From Lycorma delicatula (Eukaryota > Arthropoda > Insecta > Hemiptera > Fulgoridae): a stretch of 64,000 nucleotides of DNA. The notes beneath the pieces were generated by a model, which was not told the origin of the DNA, did no database searches, and saw nothing but the letters and a program-made list of their open reading frames with translations. A program made the position numbers and the translations under genes. Location of the stretch: assembly GCF_047948215.1 (NCBI RefSeq), contig NC_134464.1, positions 32,177,020 to 32,241,019 of the forward strand. Direction: 5' to 3'. Positions within the stretch are counted from its first letter, which is position 1. Each line of letters begins with the position of its first letter. This document shows positions 46,920 through 57,682 of the stretch, piece by piece.

Positions 46920-47080
46920 TAGATTAAAAAAAAAATTGTGCGCTTAAGAGCGCGCGACCGAAATGAAAACTTCTATGGCGATTTAATCGATTCGAAGTAA
47001 TATATGATTTTAATATTACGAAGACTTTATTTGGATGAATCAGGAACAAGACATAAATATTAATATTTTATAGCGATTAA
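46920..47080 (-). repeat. Repeat E, copy 2 (inverted)
   Basis: Reverse-complement partner of 42935-43095, about 3.8 kb away. It also holds GCGCTTAAGAGCGCGC at about 46941. Confidence 0.7.
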
Positions 47081-47107
47081 ATTATTATAATATTTAAATA
47101 ATAATTA

Positions 47108-47345
47108 GGCCCACCGTACAAATCTAATGGTAAACTCGTCGTGTAAATTCAGTTGTTTAACAGCTGATTTTTGAAGTTAAAGTCTGAGGTTCAAATCCTA
47201 GTAAAAGTTAGTTGATTTTATAATCATCAGAATACTAGACAGTGGATACCGAAGTACTTTGATGGTTAAGGTTCAATTAACCTTACGTCTCAGGAACGGT
47301 CGGCCTGAGTCTGTAAAAGATTACATCTCATTTAGATATCATACA
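47108..47345 (+). mobile_element. tRNA-headed SINE, main family, diverged
   Basis: The head GGCCCACCGTACAAATCTAATGG is decayed. The B-box GGTTCAAATCCTAGTAAAAG is intact. The body reads AGAATACTAGACAGTGGATACC, TTTGATGGTTAAGGTTCAATTAACC, TCAGGAACGGTCGGCC and CATACATCTCATTGG. The A-box is weak; it is unlikely to be active. Confidence 0.8.
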
Positions 47346-47762
47346 TCTCATTGGGCTGTGGGGAGTTTCATTTTGTTTACCGTTTGAATAGATTGCAACG
47401 TACACTTTAGGAGAAAAAAATATATATTTCATTCATATAATTAATAGATCTACGTTGTGCGCACTTATAACTATGTATCAATTGTTCTGTGATTCTTGCT
47501 GTGGTTGATTTGTAAATTATTTTTGCTTCAATATTTAAAAATAAAACAACGGGCTTGGTAACTAAAATATGAGATAAAAACTATTGACTGTAATATAAAT
47601 ATCTAAAAAAAACTCCGTCAACTGTAATTTCCTATTTTGTTGTACTCGCATTTGGGTTAGTCGACATACTTAAATTTAATATGGTTTTAAGAAAACTATT
47701 AAAGACTTCGATATATCTTACCGATCCGATGTATCTTATCTAACATTCTTAATATATTACTG

Positions 47763-47798
<36 letters not shown>

Positions 47799-48324
47799 TA
47801 TGAATGGAGTGCACGAAATTAGCTACCTCAATAATTAAAAATACTTTGAAATATTATTCTGTTAAACGCCATAAGTATGAGAAATACATCAATTGACTTA
47901 TACACACAGTACGTGCGTTCAGCAGAAAATTATAAATTACAGCATAATAGCCAGGATTATAACAAATATCCTACAGTCTACAGCATTTTTTCTATAGTTC
48001 CGGCTATTATATTGTACCTTAGAATTTTCTCCTGAACGACGCAACGATTGAAATTACTTTCAATAATATTTTTGAGTATTAGAACGATGTAAATTCTAAT
48101 AAACTTATATATTGAAAGATAGGTATAACAGTTACACGAATTATATATAAATATATATGCATGCGCGCGCGCACACACACACACACAATCGTTCAACGAA
48201 CAACAATTATTAATGTAATGTAAAAAGAAAAACAGCTTAGCCGAGAAGCCACGCTCAACTGACTGTTTCTTCCTCGCTCGTATGAACTCGGCTCCTCTGT
48301 TCTCTCACTCTTTTTTCTGTATTT
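47346..48324. other. AT-rich interval with microsatellites
   Basis: (TA)n at about 47769-47798, and an ATGCATGCGCGCGCGC tract running into (CA)n at 48155-48186. No gene. Confidence 0.6.
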
Positions 48325-48556
48325 TCTCCGGAACCACCGTTAGGTATACTTCAGAGGTGGAATGAAGTGTAGTCGTGTACAGTCTCAGGTAGATCATTCC
48401 TGAGATAGTGGTTAATTGAAACCCAACCACCAAAGAACACCGATTTCCATGATCTAGTATTCAAATCCATATAAAAGTAACTGCCTTTACTACGATTTGA
48501 ACCTTAGAACTCTCGACTTCAAAATCAGCTGATCTGCGATGACGAGTTTACCACAA
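48325..48556 (-). mobile_element. tRNA-headed SINE, main family, minus strand
   Basis: The reverse complement starts near 48555 with TGGATTTGTGGTAAACTCGTC and AGCTGATTTTGAAGTCGAG. It continues through TTCAAATCGTAGTAAAGGCAG, GGATTTGAATACTAGATCATGG, CTTTGGTGGTTGGGTTTCAATT, AGGAATGATCTACC and the 3' CGGTGGTTCCGGAG. The tRNA-like head has lost its first bases and the internal block near 48395 is shortened. Confidence 0.85.
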
Positions 48557-49173
48557 ATCCATGTTTGCCCGAATGAGCGTTTCACCACGGATTTTGACAT
48601 ATCAAACTGATTCATCACCCCCAGCATACTGTTTCCTGCACTCGGCTAAAACTTTGCTCTTCCGAGTTTACACGAATAAACATTTCACTTCAGAACCTGA
48701 CGGATCAGACATTCTCAATGCCCATCCAAAAAAGAGTATTGGCTCTATACAAATTTTCACTTCAAAAATTAATATTTATCTTACTCGTTACGGGAGTTTT
48801 TTGTTTTTAAGTCAGTCTTTTGTTTTATTTAATTTTATACTCTTTAAAGCTATTTTTATTTAAATTAATTAAATTAGAAGTTGTATCTACAAAATGCAGC
48901 AGATAGAAAAAAGCTATTCGTAAGAATGAATGCAATAGTTTAGAAACCTGCAACTTCATAAAAATAAAGATTTCAAGGTGATAACAACCGAACGCGAAAT
49001 ATGGCTCTTCGGTTTAAAGATAACAAGTATTATACCTTTTTCTAAGGATCTATAAATCTCTCGTGTTAAAATAATTTAAATCAAAGACACATCAGTTTGC
49101 ACAACATTAACCATTTAATTTTAAGCAATGATGACGACAAAAAAGCAAGAGTAATTGCAAACGAAACAATACC
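48557..49173. other. No gene recognised
   Basis: A 100-codon plus-strand frame (48561-48863) has Ser/Thr-rich sequence and no recognised domain; I would not call it a gene. Confidence 0.4.
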
Positions 49174-49269
49174 ATTTTTACTTTCTTGTACGAAGTAAAG
49201 GAAGTATTATGATCACGAAAAATTTCGGTTTTCAGATTTTAACGAAAATATCCATTTTGACCATTCCTT
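49174..49269 (+). mobile_element. Repeat family A, copy 5, 5' part
   Basis: TTTTTACTTTCTTGTACGAAG, AAAGGAAGTATTATGATCACG, then AAAAATTTCGGTTTTCAG and TATCCATTTTGACCATTCC. It breaks at 49270, where pogo-related sequence begins, and resumes at 49937. Confidence 0.85.
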
Positions 49270-49270
49270 G

Positions 49271-49936
49271 GTCTAATTTTTATCGGTTTTCCTTTGCAGA
49301 TTATATTGTAACCGTAGTAGCCGGTGAGGGCGTTAAATGATAATTGTATTCTGAGATACGGATGGGGAGAATTCTTGTTTATTGGTCTAATTTTTATCGG
49401 TTTTTCTGTTCTGATTACACTGTTACCGTAGCAACCTGGAAGACATTAAAAAATGCCATTTTACAAAACCGTAAACAAAAAAGGTGAAAAAGTGTTACGA
49501 TTCGCACTGGTGGTAATGAAAAACACAGATGTAGAAAATTACCTCCTTACATTTTTTTTAAAAGAAAAACTTTCCAACGTACGGGTAAATGGAGTTATTA
49601 TCAGGCACAGTTATCAAGTTGGATGGACGAAACCTTCATTTTAGATTGGATCAAGTGTGTATGGCAAAAGTTATCAGGAAATTTACTTAATAAAAAAAAT
49701 ACCGGTATGCTAGTAATGGATAGTTATCGGAGGGCATACGACTGATAAAGTGAAAGACATTTCAAAAAATGGTATGACAGACCAAGTAATAATTCCAGGC
49801 GGATTGACATCTCTATTGCAACCACTGCATGTCTGCATTAATAAACCGTTCAAATCTTCATTACAACTGTACAGTAAATGTATGACTGCTAAAAGTTTCT
49901 TCTCATCCCTAGAGGAAGAATCAAACTCCCAGATTT
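49271..49936 (+). pseudogene. pogo/Tigger transposase fragment inside repeat A
   Basis: From about 49454 the frame reads VNKKGEKVLRFALVVMKN, then FFLKEKLSNVRVNGVIIRHS, QVGWTKPSF and, after stops, CVWQKLSG-like sequence. VMDSY marks the second catalytic-Asp strand; a one-base shift is needed for GHTTDKVKDISKNGMTDQ. IIPGGLTSLLQPLHVCINKP then FKSSL closes the core. Family members have Asp in LQPLDV; here it is His, so the third catalytic residue is lost. The first-Asp strand (between MKNTDVENYLL and FFLKEKL) looks deleted. Upstream, a ~52-bp block (GGTCTAATTTTTATCGGTTT) occurs twice, at 49271 and 49384. Dead fragment bracketed by the two parts of family-A copy 5. Confidence 0.85.
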
Positions 49937-50555
49937 TATCCATTTTGACTATTCCTGAATCAATTTTAACTAGTTTTAGCGTGATGTGTGTACGTACGTT
50001 GTATCTCGCATAACTCAAAAACAATTAGTCATATCATATTAAAAGTTTTGATTTAGGACTATTGTAACATCTAGTTTTGTACCTTCCCTTTTGATTGCAA
50101 TCGATGAACCAGAAGTGTCCAAAAAAGCCTAGAATTCAATTTCTTTTTAATTTTGCACTTTTATTTAACTGCAATAATAATCCTTCATTGAGAGCCTTTC
50201 AATGATATATCATTGGTACTTATTTTCATTGTTTCTAGAGTTATACTTAAATATAATTTTAATTAATGAATTTTTTGGATCTTACAAGGGGAAGGCACAT
50301 AGGTTCGAATCCGACTTCATCTCTTTTTATTTTAATTTAAATATATTGATTTATTAATTATTATTAACCTCCGATTATATTAAACCTTTTACAATAAATA
50401 ATAATTCAATAATAAAAATTAAAAATTATATGAAAAAATTTCAGAAATTATTAATGAAATAAAATTTTGTGTACTTTTTATTAAAAAAAAAATGTATAAA
50501 TGTAATTTAATAGGCGTACAAGGACGTCATATAATTTCCACATCGGATTTTTTAT
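49937..50555 (+). mobile_element. Repeat family A, copy 5, 3' part
   Basis: Resumes at TATCCATTTTGACTATTCCTG, which overlaps the end of the 5' part (49251-49269). It continues through GTGTACGTACGTTGTATCTCG, ATTTAGGACTATTGTAACATC, the T-arm-like GGTTCGAATCCGAC preceded by GCACATA and followed by CTTTTTATTTT, and the 3' GCGTACAAGGACGT with a decayed stem-loop. Confidence 0.85.
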
Positions 50556-51769
50556 TAAAAAAAAAAACAGTATAAATAATCCATTAGGTGGAAGATTCCG
50601 GCTTCAACATGGAAATACATACAAAGTGAAAAAAAGTATAGAAGTAGAATTCTTCTCCTACTAAAAATTTAGCATTTATAAGAATATATTATCTATAATT
50701 TGTAATTAAAAAGGTTATTACGGTAAAGAAATAGTGATTAATTTTATTCTGTTGAAATCTCAATATTATAATTTTGTTTTGCTAGATCTGAATAACGATT
50801 TTTATATTATTTGGTAAGTTAATACTATAACAGTCAGTATTAAAATTACATTTTAAATTTTCTACTCTGCATTACTTTAAATTCAAATAGAATATAACAT
50901 AGCTTTTCCGGTATTTATATATTTATGTAGAAAGATGCAAATAATATTAATGAAATTCACTAAAGCATTTTAAAAATATTTCCTTGCAAGTAAATACGTT
51001 TGTTAGCCGCCCGCTCTGGCTGGGCAACGATAAAATAGAAATTCTTTAAAATACTGCACATATAATTTAAACTGGAAATCTAATTGAATTTTTAGTAATA
51101 ACATTATTACAGAATTCATAAAACGTAACCTAATTAAATTAAAATGTAACATAGTATAGATATTTTGCTAATGTACACGAGAACTCAGCAGGTCGGATTA
51201 AGAATGAATGCGGTGCAATGTAAACCTTTTAAACATCGTTTATTATTAACATTCTGTATTCTTGTGTATAAAAAAACAAAATACAACTTACACACATATA
51301 CACATACATACATAAACACAAATAACACACAAGTATAATCGCATCTAAACGGGATTGTCAGCACTAAATAGCGAGATATAAATATACTGTTAAGCGCTAT
51401 ATTTAAAAGAAAGCACGGATATTTATATACTGCTACAATAGTAAAATTAAAAAAAAATAGAACATTCTAGAATATTATTAACTGAAATTGGTGAACATTT
51501 GTTTAATTTTGGGTAGGTGTATAAAAGTTGTTGAGTTACTATTATATAGTTAGTGGATTTACTACTTCGGTACTTCGTATATGAAAAAAATGACTATTTT
51601 AATAATCAATAAATTTATTGAAACTAAATTAAATTTTTATATTCATTTTTTATTAAAGTTACGACGAACTAATTAAGATATAAACATGGTGATGATGATG
51701 ATTAAGATACAAACTAAAAAGACACAATCAAGGAGATGTAAAAAAACCCGTTACTATGAAATATAGATT
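50556..51769. other. No gene recognised
   Basis: AT-rich; an ACAT/CA-type microsatellite at about 51290-51330. Confidence 0.5.
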
Positions 51770-52190
51770 ACAGAATACGAAAGATCTTGTTAAAAATGTT
51801 TGTCGATTATAGAGCTTTATGATAATGAAAAATGGACAACTGAAAAAATAGCAAAAAATAGAGGACTTTAAAATATGATATTTAAAAATTACCTGGAAGA
51901 TGTTAAAAATTACGTGGTTCGATGAAATTAAAAAATGAGGAGATTTTATAACAAACAGGAAATAAGATAAATTTATAGTAGAATCTGGTAAAGAGACGAA
52001 ACAGACAAGTGAATAATGCACTTGTATATTTAGATTTTTTTAAATTTTGTAATGTATTTGTATAATAGTAAAACTGTAAACTGTATATACTGTTAAGACA
52101 GACCAAGATCGGAATATGTAAAGCAGACAATTGAAAACGTAGGATGTAATAACTAAGTTGATGTTAAAAGATTGGGACATAGTAGAAAGG
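51770..52190 (+). pseudogene. Old LINE-1-type 3' relic
   Basis: YRALYDNEKWTTEKIAKNR resembles the VALYGSETWTI..KKR block, W/FDEIKNEEIL resembles the VDKVTNEEVL block, and SEYVKQTIENVGCNN with VDVKRLGHSRKE matches the LEYVKQIVRDVGC...MKRLALDRE end of LINE-1. Stops and deletions are numerous. The minus-strand frames at 51728-52130 are antisense shadows of it. The main-family SINE at 52202 inserted beside its 3' end. Confidence 0.65.
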
Positions 52191-52201
52191 AAGAGAGAAT
52201 A

Positions 52202-52506
52202 ACTTTACTTTCTTTTTCCTGTTTAGTCTCCGGTAATTATCTTTCAGATAATACTTCATAGGATGAATGAGGATGATGATAGTATGAGTGTAAATGAAGT
52301 GTAATCTTGTACACTCTCAGTTCGACCATTCCTGAGATGTGTGGTTAATTGAAACCCAACCACCAAAGAACACTGGTATCCACGATCTAGTATTCAAATC
52401 CGTGCAAAAATAACTGACTTTACTAGGACTTGCACGCTGGAACTCTCGACTTTCAAATTTGCTGATTTCGGAAGACGCATTCACCACTAAACCAACCCGG
52501 TGGGTT
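52202..52506 (-). mobile_element. tRNA-headed SINE, main family, full length
   Basis: The reverse complement begins CCCACCGGGTTGGTTTAGTG at 52506 and has the B-box-like TGCAAGTCCTAGTAAAG. The body reads CACGGATTTGAATACTAGATCG, CAGTGTTCTTTGGTGGTTGG, ATTAACCACACATCTCAGGAATG, and the 3' CGGAGACTAAACAGGAAAAAG. The 11-bp AAGAGAGAATA occurs at 52191-52201 and 52507-52517 as an exact target duplication. The T-rich tail on the plus strand is on the expected side. Confidence 0.92.
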
Positions 52507-52594
52507 AAGAGAGAATATCTAAACCAGTAAATTAAAAAAAATTGAAAACTATTTACTAAATATTACATTAAATTTATATATATATATATATATA

Positions 52595-53482
52595 CACGAG
52601 GTGTGATCAAAAAATACGGTAAATAATTTTTTATTAAAAAAAGTAATAAGGTTACATAGAATTCGATTTAATCTCCTTCAAAGTACTGTCCTTGTCTAGT
52701 CCACTTATCCCAACGTTGACTCCATGACTGGAAGCATTTCTGGAAGGCGTCTTTCGGAAGGGCTTTCAGCTGCTCGGTCGTGGCCCTCTCAATGTCAGCA
52801 ATGGTGTCAAAACGTTTTCCTTTAAGCACAGTTTTAATTTTTGGGGATGTGGACAGACAGGAACACTTTTTTCGGCCAAAAACTCGCGAATGAGAAGCGA
52901 CGTGTGACACGGCGCGTTGTCGTGGTGAAGAACTCACCACTCGAGTGAAGCACTCATTTGCAATTCATTAGTTAAAATGCTTTGAACGGATCCGTACGAG
53001 ATGTTAAGGTCTTCCGATAGCTCTTGAATAGTCATTCGTCTGTTTGAACGAACCATGGTTTTCACTTTTTGCATATTTTCAACTGCTTTTGAGGTTACTG
53101 GACGTCCCGCACGCTGCTCGTCCTCAACAGACTCATTTCCGTTTTTAAATCGGTCATACCACTTGTACACAGTCTTCAAAGTTACCACATTTTCGCCGTA
53201 CACCGATTCTAACATTTCGTGAGCTTCTTTGGCACTCTTTTGCAACTTAAAACAAAACTTAATGTTAATGCGTTGTTCAAAATCCATGTTGCGAGACAGA
53301 CACTATAAACACAACCTCACTCTAGCGACTCTGGCAGCTGATTGACAAGCTCGAACGTGTTACAACTTGTCCCTGCCTGTCTCAGTTGAACACGCTGTTG
53401 GACAAATTACAGCATATGGATGTAGCGTCGGCAGTTGCCGCTATAAAAATTCATTCACCGTATTTTTTTATCACACCTCGTA
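52595..53482 (-). mobile_element. mariner element with both terminal inverted repeats and internal deletions
   Basis: The left end (CACGAGGTGTGATCAAAAAA, then TACGGT) and the complement of the right end (TACGAGGTGTGATAAAAAAA, then TACGGT) match at 23 or more positions, with TA on each outer side (52593-52594 and 53483-53484), the standard mariner target duplication. The unit is 888 bp, short of the roughly 1.3 kb usual for mariner, because parts of the transposase gene are deleted. It lies in a TA run on its left. Confidence 0.92.
52668..53287 (-). pseudogene. mariner (SETMAR-like) transposase, catalytic core deleted
   Basis: The first frame, 53287-52934, is intact for 117 residues: FCFKLQKSAKEAHEMLESVYG, VYKWYDRFKNGNESVEDEQRAGRP and MTIQELSEDLNISYGSVQSIL, which is the paired helix-turn-helix DNA-binding domain of this transposase type. 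It then runs into SASLEW and a stop. After a frame change, VLHHDNAPCHTSLLIREFLAE shows the second catalytic-Asp block. A second jump joins CPHP to PKIKTVLKGKRFDTIADIER and the normal C terminus (AFQKCFQSW...YFEGD). The segment with the first Asp and the SPDLAPCD-type third-Asp block are both missing. It cannot transpose, but the DNA-binding domain could in principle be translated. Confidence 0.92.
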
Positions 53483-53744
53483 TATAGGAATATAGGAAAT
53501 TTCTTCTATAATCTAGAACGGATCAACAGAAAGCGTTATGAATTATAGAGATCCAGATCAGTAAGAGGACTGAAAAAATCACCCAGCAAGGAATCAGAGT
53601 TCCATCAAAATGGCATTTCTCAGACTCATCTATAACAAAAAAAAAATGTTAATAATTTAAATATTTTTATTTACAGTTATTTCCTTTTGAAATTACAACT
53701 TACATTTATGCTTACAGAATTATTGCATAATTTTCTAATTGTCT
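53483..53744. other. Spacer
   Basis: No recognised feature beyond the mariner flank. Confidence 0.4.
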
Positions 53745-55420
53745 AACGGTAATAATACTCGTCAGAAAAAAATTGAAAAATGACATATCACAAGGCTTTT
53801 TTACGATTGCCGTCAATAAACTGATATTAGCCATTCCAGGAGAAATCTGCAAAAGCGTTTTTCCATCGATGATCTGGTAATAGCATATGCCAGTAACAAT
53901 ACAGTTATGAAGTATAAATTGAACGATGTTAAATGCTCTCACCGAAATTGCAAAAACGGATTCAATTTTTAACCAGAAAAAACTTAATGTGTACACTTCT
54001 ATAGGAAGAGAACTCACCATAATCCTGGTTTTAACAACGGATGATCATCCTATTCAGTAAAAAATGAATGCTTTTTACTCTATAATATAAATCTCTTATT
54101 TGGGGACTACACAAAAAGAATTTGGCAGTTAAATGCAAGAAAGCCCTAAACAATATTAAATCTTTATTGAACATCAATTGGGGCTAAGAAATAGAGACAT
54201 TACTGCGATTATAGAAAAGCATTGTAATAATCGAAATTTAATTTCAAGTGTATTGCATATTCATCCGCTAGAAAGCCACATCTAAGAAAGTGAGACGACA
54301 TGCATAACAACCGAATCAGATATGCCTCAGGCGTTTTTCGTTCAAGCCCGGTGCCTCGATTGAATGTACGGAGCCGGCATAATGCCATTACATTATACAA
54401 GAGAAATTTTAACAATAAGATATGCAGCAAATATGTGGTTCTCTCCCACTCATACCGAATATAAAAATGTTAATAACCTTTCGGCTGCATTACAAGAACA
54501 AGGTGTTATCTATTCCGGAATACGATAGGTATCATGAGTTAGCAACAAAACACGAATTGTTTTTCTAAATACGTTAGCAATTTATACGAGAGAAATACCA
54601 CCGTGGCCTTCACTAACTTACGCACAAGAGAAATCTCTCTTGTTGAAAACTAAAAGAGAAACCAGCAGTGATCATTTAATAAGAATTATTTAATAAGAAT
54701 TTTTGTCAATCATCAGTAGCTGTGAAGGATGTATAAAATGTTATACGGAGGGGCCTAAAACTGAATATGGTGTTGTATACTCTATACGCATAAATGGTAA
54801 AGCTCGGTCGTGGAAACAGCCACATATGGCCAATGTTTACACGGTAGAGCTAATTACTATATAGAAAGCTCTTCGCAATACTTAACAATTCTACGAAGAT
54901 TGCTTATATATTCTGATTCTTTAAGTGCACTTACTGCTATTCGGAACCAGAACGTTGATAATATTTTTATCGCAAACATCTTGCCCGTTCGATATGTATA
55001 AAACCAAAAGGGTACACCAATGTGTATTTGTTGAGGGCGTGCTGGTATCTTAGGAAATGAGAATGCAGACAACGCTACCAGAATGCCAACAATTTATGAA
55101 TAGACATAAAACGCAAACTGACTCACCGGAAACAAGTGGCGGTGATCAAACCCATAATCGGTTACACACGAATAACAAATTCATATTTGTTAACCGGCGA
55201 AGAAACACAAATGTGCAGTGTAAGGGAAAAACCACTTACTGTTTAGCATTTACTGGAAGAGTGTATAATATATGAAAACCTCAGAGAGAGGTACAGATTA
55301 AGAAAGCAAGATTGCTGCTGATTTAGAAAATGGCAAAGAAGAAAAAATAGTTGCTTACCAACATGCCAGAGTTATATTAACGCGTTTATAATAAACATTT
55401 GATGAAAGTTAGTATATCTA
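53745..55420 (+). pseudogene. Non-LTR retrotransposon relic: end of reverse transcriptase to RNase H
   Basis: Plus strand with many stops and shifts. ISQG...TIAVNKLILAIPGEICKSV then SIDDLVIAYASNNTVMKYKL is the region around the reverse-transcriptase active site (usual FVDDLVIYAS). KNGFNF and KT.CVHF follow. From 54530 onward come EIPPWPSLTYAQEKSLLLKT and SIISSCEGCIKCYTEGPKTE, then YGVVYSIRINGKARSWKQPHM and ANVYTVELI. ILLSALTAIRNQNVDNIF and GRAGILGNENADNAT complete an RNase H domain. YTEG replaces the usual YTDG at the first Asp. The copy is dead. It resembles insect I/Jockey-group LINEs with RNase H. Confidence 0.75.
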
Positions 55421-56289
55421 ATGTTTAACTGAGAATCCTCCATGCGAATGCTCTTTTACATCTATACATTTATTTCAATATTTTTTTATTTTAATTTTGT
55501 GTTTTATATAAATGTCAGGGATCGTTACATCTTGTTTGTGTTGCGTTTTTTATTTAAATATTTAAATGCTGCGTTTATTTTCGTTTTATTAAAATATTAA
55601 GGACACTTCACACCCTTACATCTGCCGATCTTACTGATTTTGGCCTCTTTGTTAAATAATGAGACAAGGGTTTTGAGTTATAGGGGCATTGACCATGGAA
55701 GTCGATGCCCATATAACTCAAAAATAAAAAAAAAACAACAAAAACAATAATAATAATAGTATAAACTAGTCTGGTGTCATAGTCATTCTTTAACTTAGTG
55801 AGTTTATCTTCATTCTATTGGTTTTTAAATGTTTACTTTAGTCTGATTTCTTGTTTCCCTTAATATACCTTGTTTTAATCGGTTAAGAAATGCTGTATTT
55901 TTCTTAAATGGTGGTAATTAACTGCTTAAACCTTTTCCTATTAGTTTTGTATCTTATTTTGTTGTCTAAGTGTTAAATTGTCTACGTAGGTCTTTTCTTA
56001 TACGTGGCTTTTGTTTTCTTTATTTATCGCAAAAGCTCTTCTATTATTTTTATATAACTTACAAACTTGTAAGCTTTGTTAGGATGAACTTTGTATAAGT
56101 TTTTAGTCCTTAAGCGAAGTTGGATAGATGTACTTATATCAGATAAAAGTGAATTAAAAAATAATATACGTTACTATGTTACAATTACAATACGTTACGT
56201 TAACAACGTTTAATATTGTTAAAAAAAAAATTCTAATTTTGTTGCTTTGTTAAATTTTTTATTTAGTTCTTATGTAATAAAAAAAAAAC
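55421..56289. other. No gene recognised
   Basis: AT-rich. May contain the decayed 3' tail of the preceding LINE (A-rich near 55720-55750). Confidence 0.45.
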
Positions 56290-57015
56290 TGATCACAATG
56301 ATGTAGGATTATCCCGGAACGCGGCTCTTTAGCTGCGTAACATTAGAATCAATGATTCTAAGGTATGTGCGTACTGTATTTAATTTGGTTGGGTGTGGCG
56401 GTACTAGCGGCGACGGACGGCACTAATTAAACTAATGTAATTTCACAACCTACATAGAACAAATTTCGCTTGTACGGTTGGCAGACGGTGTAGCCGCGTG
56501 GCTTAACACACCAGGTACCGAGTCACCCGGGCGATCGAGTTGGACACCCAACCAGACCGAGTTACTTTTTTACAATTTAAATATTATTCATTTATTTAAT
56601 TCTACTGCTCACCTTTACGTCATAACATAGCAATAAATTAGAGCATTTTTAGGGATTGGGTGCGATTTTGCAGAATTTTTTTTGTAAACATTTTTTAATT
56701 GTTAAAAATGTGGCTAAGAAAAAATATGACCCTAATTGGGGAAATCTCAAAATTCTGAGAATGACCGTGCTCTACAGCCTCACCTCCTTGACCTTTTAGG
56801 TAGAAAATTTAATGGCAAAATTTAATTCCATTAAATTATTTCTATATATAGGTTGCCACAAATATAGAAGTAATCTGACCAAGTATGATCGAAATCAGCC
56901 CAGTAATTCTTGAAATATAAGGTGATTTAGAGGGCGAACATACACCGAACACATACATAAGAACATTAACATCCGGAAAATTTTCATCCGATTTTTTTGG
57001 TTTCCTTAGGTGTAT
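56290..57015 (-). mobile_element. Repeat family C, copy 3
   Basis: Minus-strand copy truncated at its 5' end: the terminal hairpin is absent and the match begins near 57015 with ACCAAAAAAATCGGATGAAA. It has the CACCTTATATTTCAAGAATTACTGG block and the AGGTCAAGGAGGTGAGGCTGTAG block. Near 56300-56440 it shares a variant 3' part with copy 2 (TCAATGATTCTAAGG, GGCGGTACTAGCGG). A tRNA-like sequence sits inside at 56478-56560. Confidence 0.75.
56478..56560 (+). other. tRNA-like sequence inside repeat C
   Basis: GACGGTGTAGCCGCGTGGCTTAA, then CACACCAGGTACCGAGTCACCCGG and CGATCGAGTTGGACACCC. There is an A-box-like GTAGCCGCGTGG, a possible anticodon arm CAGGT...ACCCGG around ACCGAGTC, and a B-box-like CGATCGAGTTGG. 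The acceptor ends do not pair convincingly. Most likely a SINE head captured in the repeat, not a working tRNA gene. Confidence 0.4.
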
Positions 57016-57682
57016 AAATTATGTAAAACATAATGTGTAATCCAACAATTCTAAGGTGAGTGGGTATCTTATACCAGATATTAATTAAGTTGTATTTAAA
57101 TGGACTTTTAAATGGATAAATAAAGAGGTCCTTTATTTTGTAATGCTTAGATTAAAAAAAAACATTACAAAAATTTTTTAAAACTTCATGTATACTTTTT
57201 GCCATACTTTAATCAAACTATTATCATACATTGCATGAGTTTAATTAGTAGGTTAATTTGGACTTTAAAACCCCGCTTAGCCGTTTTGCAATTTTTTACA
57301 CCCACAACCTTAGTTTACCCCTAGTTTAAGGAAGGATGTTTGCACAAGTAATGATGGAACATTGTATTGTCACCCAACTAAAGTAATTGTGAAGAATTTC
57401 ATCAATCTGCTATGTCAGAAAATATGTTAAATTAAGGATGTAAAATTTGAGGACAAACATGAAAAAAAACATTGTGAGTTAAAATAAAGCAAGTAATTTT
57501 TAAGTCGTGTAACAAACAGTATTATCTACTTTCCCATCGGTTGAAATATATAGTAAAACAAAGGAAAATCTAGAATTGGGCTAAAAATTATGATTGACTT
57601 ATTTTTTAGGCTTCAAAAGGGTAATTTAAAAAATTCAGAAAAGGTGAAGTAAATTCTGTTTATTCATATATATTTTTATTTT
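57016..57682. other. Spacer between two inverted C copies
   Basis: AT-rich, no gene recognised. Confidence 0.45.

Noticed and set aside
48561..48863. 100-codon plus-strand frame as a host gene
   Set aside because: No recognisable domain, a Phe/Leu-rich AT-driven C terminus, and it begins at the edge of a SINE.
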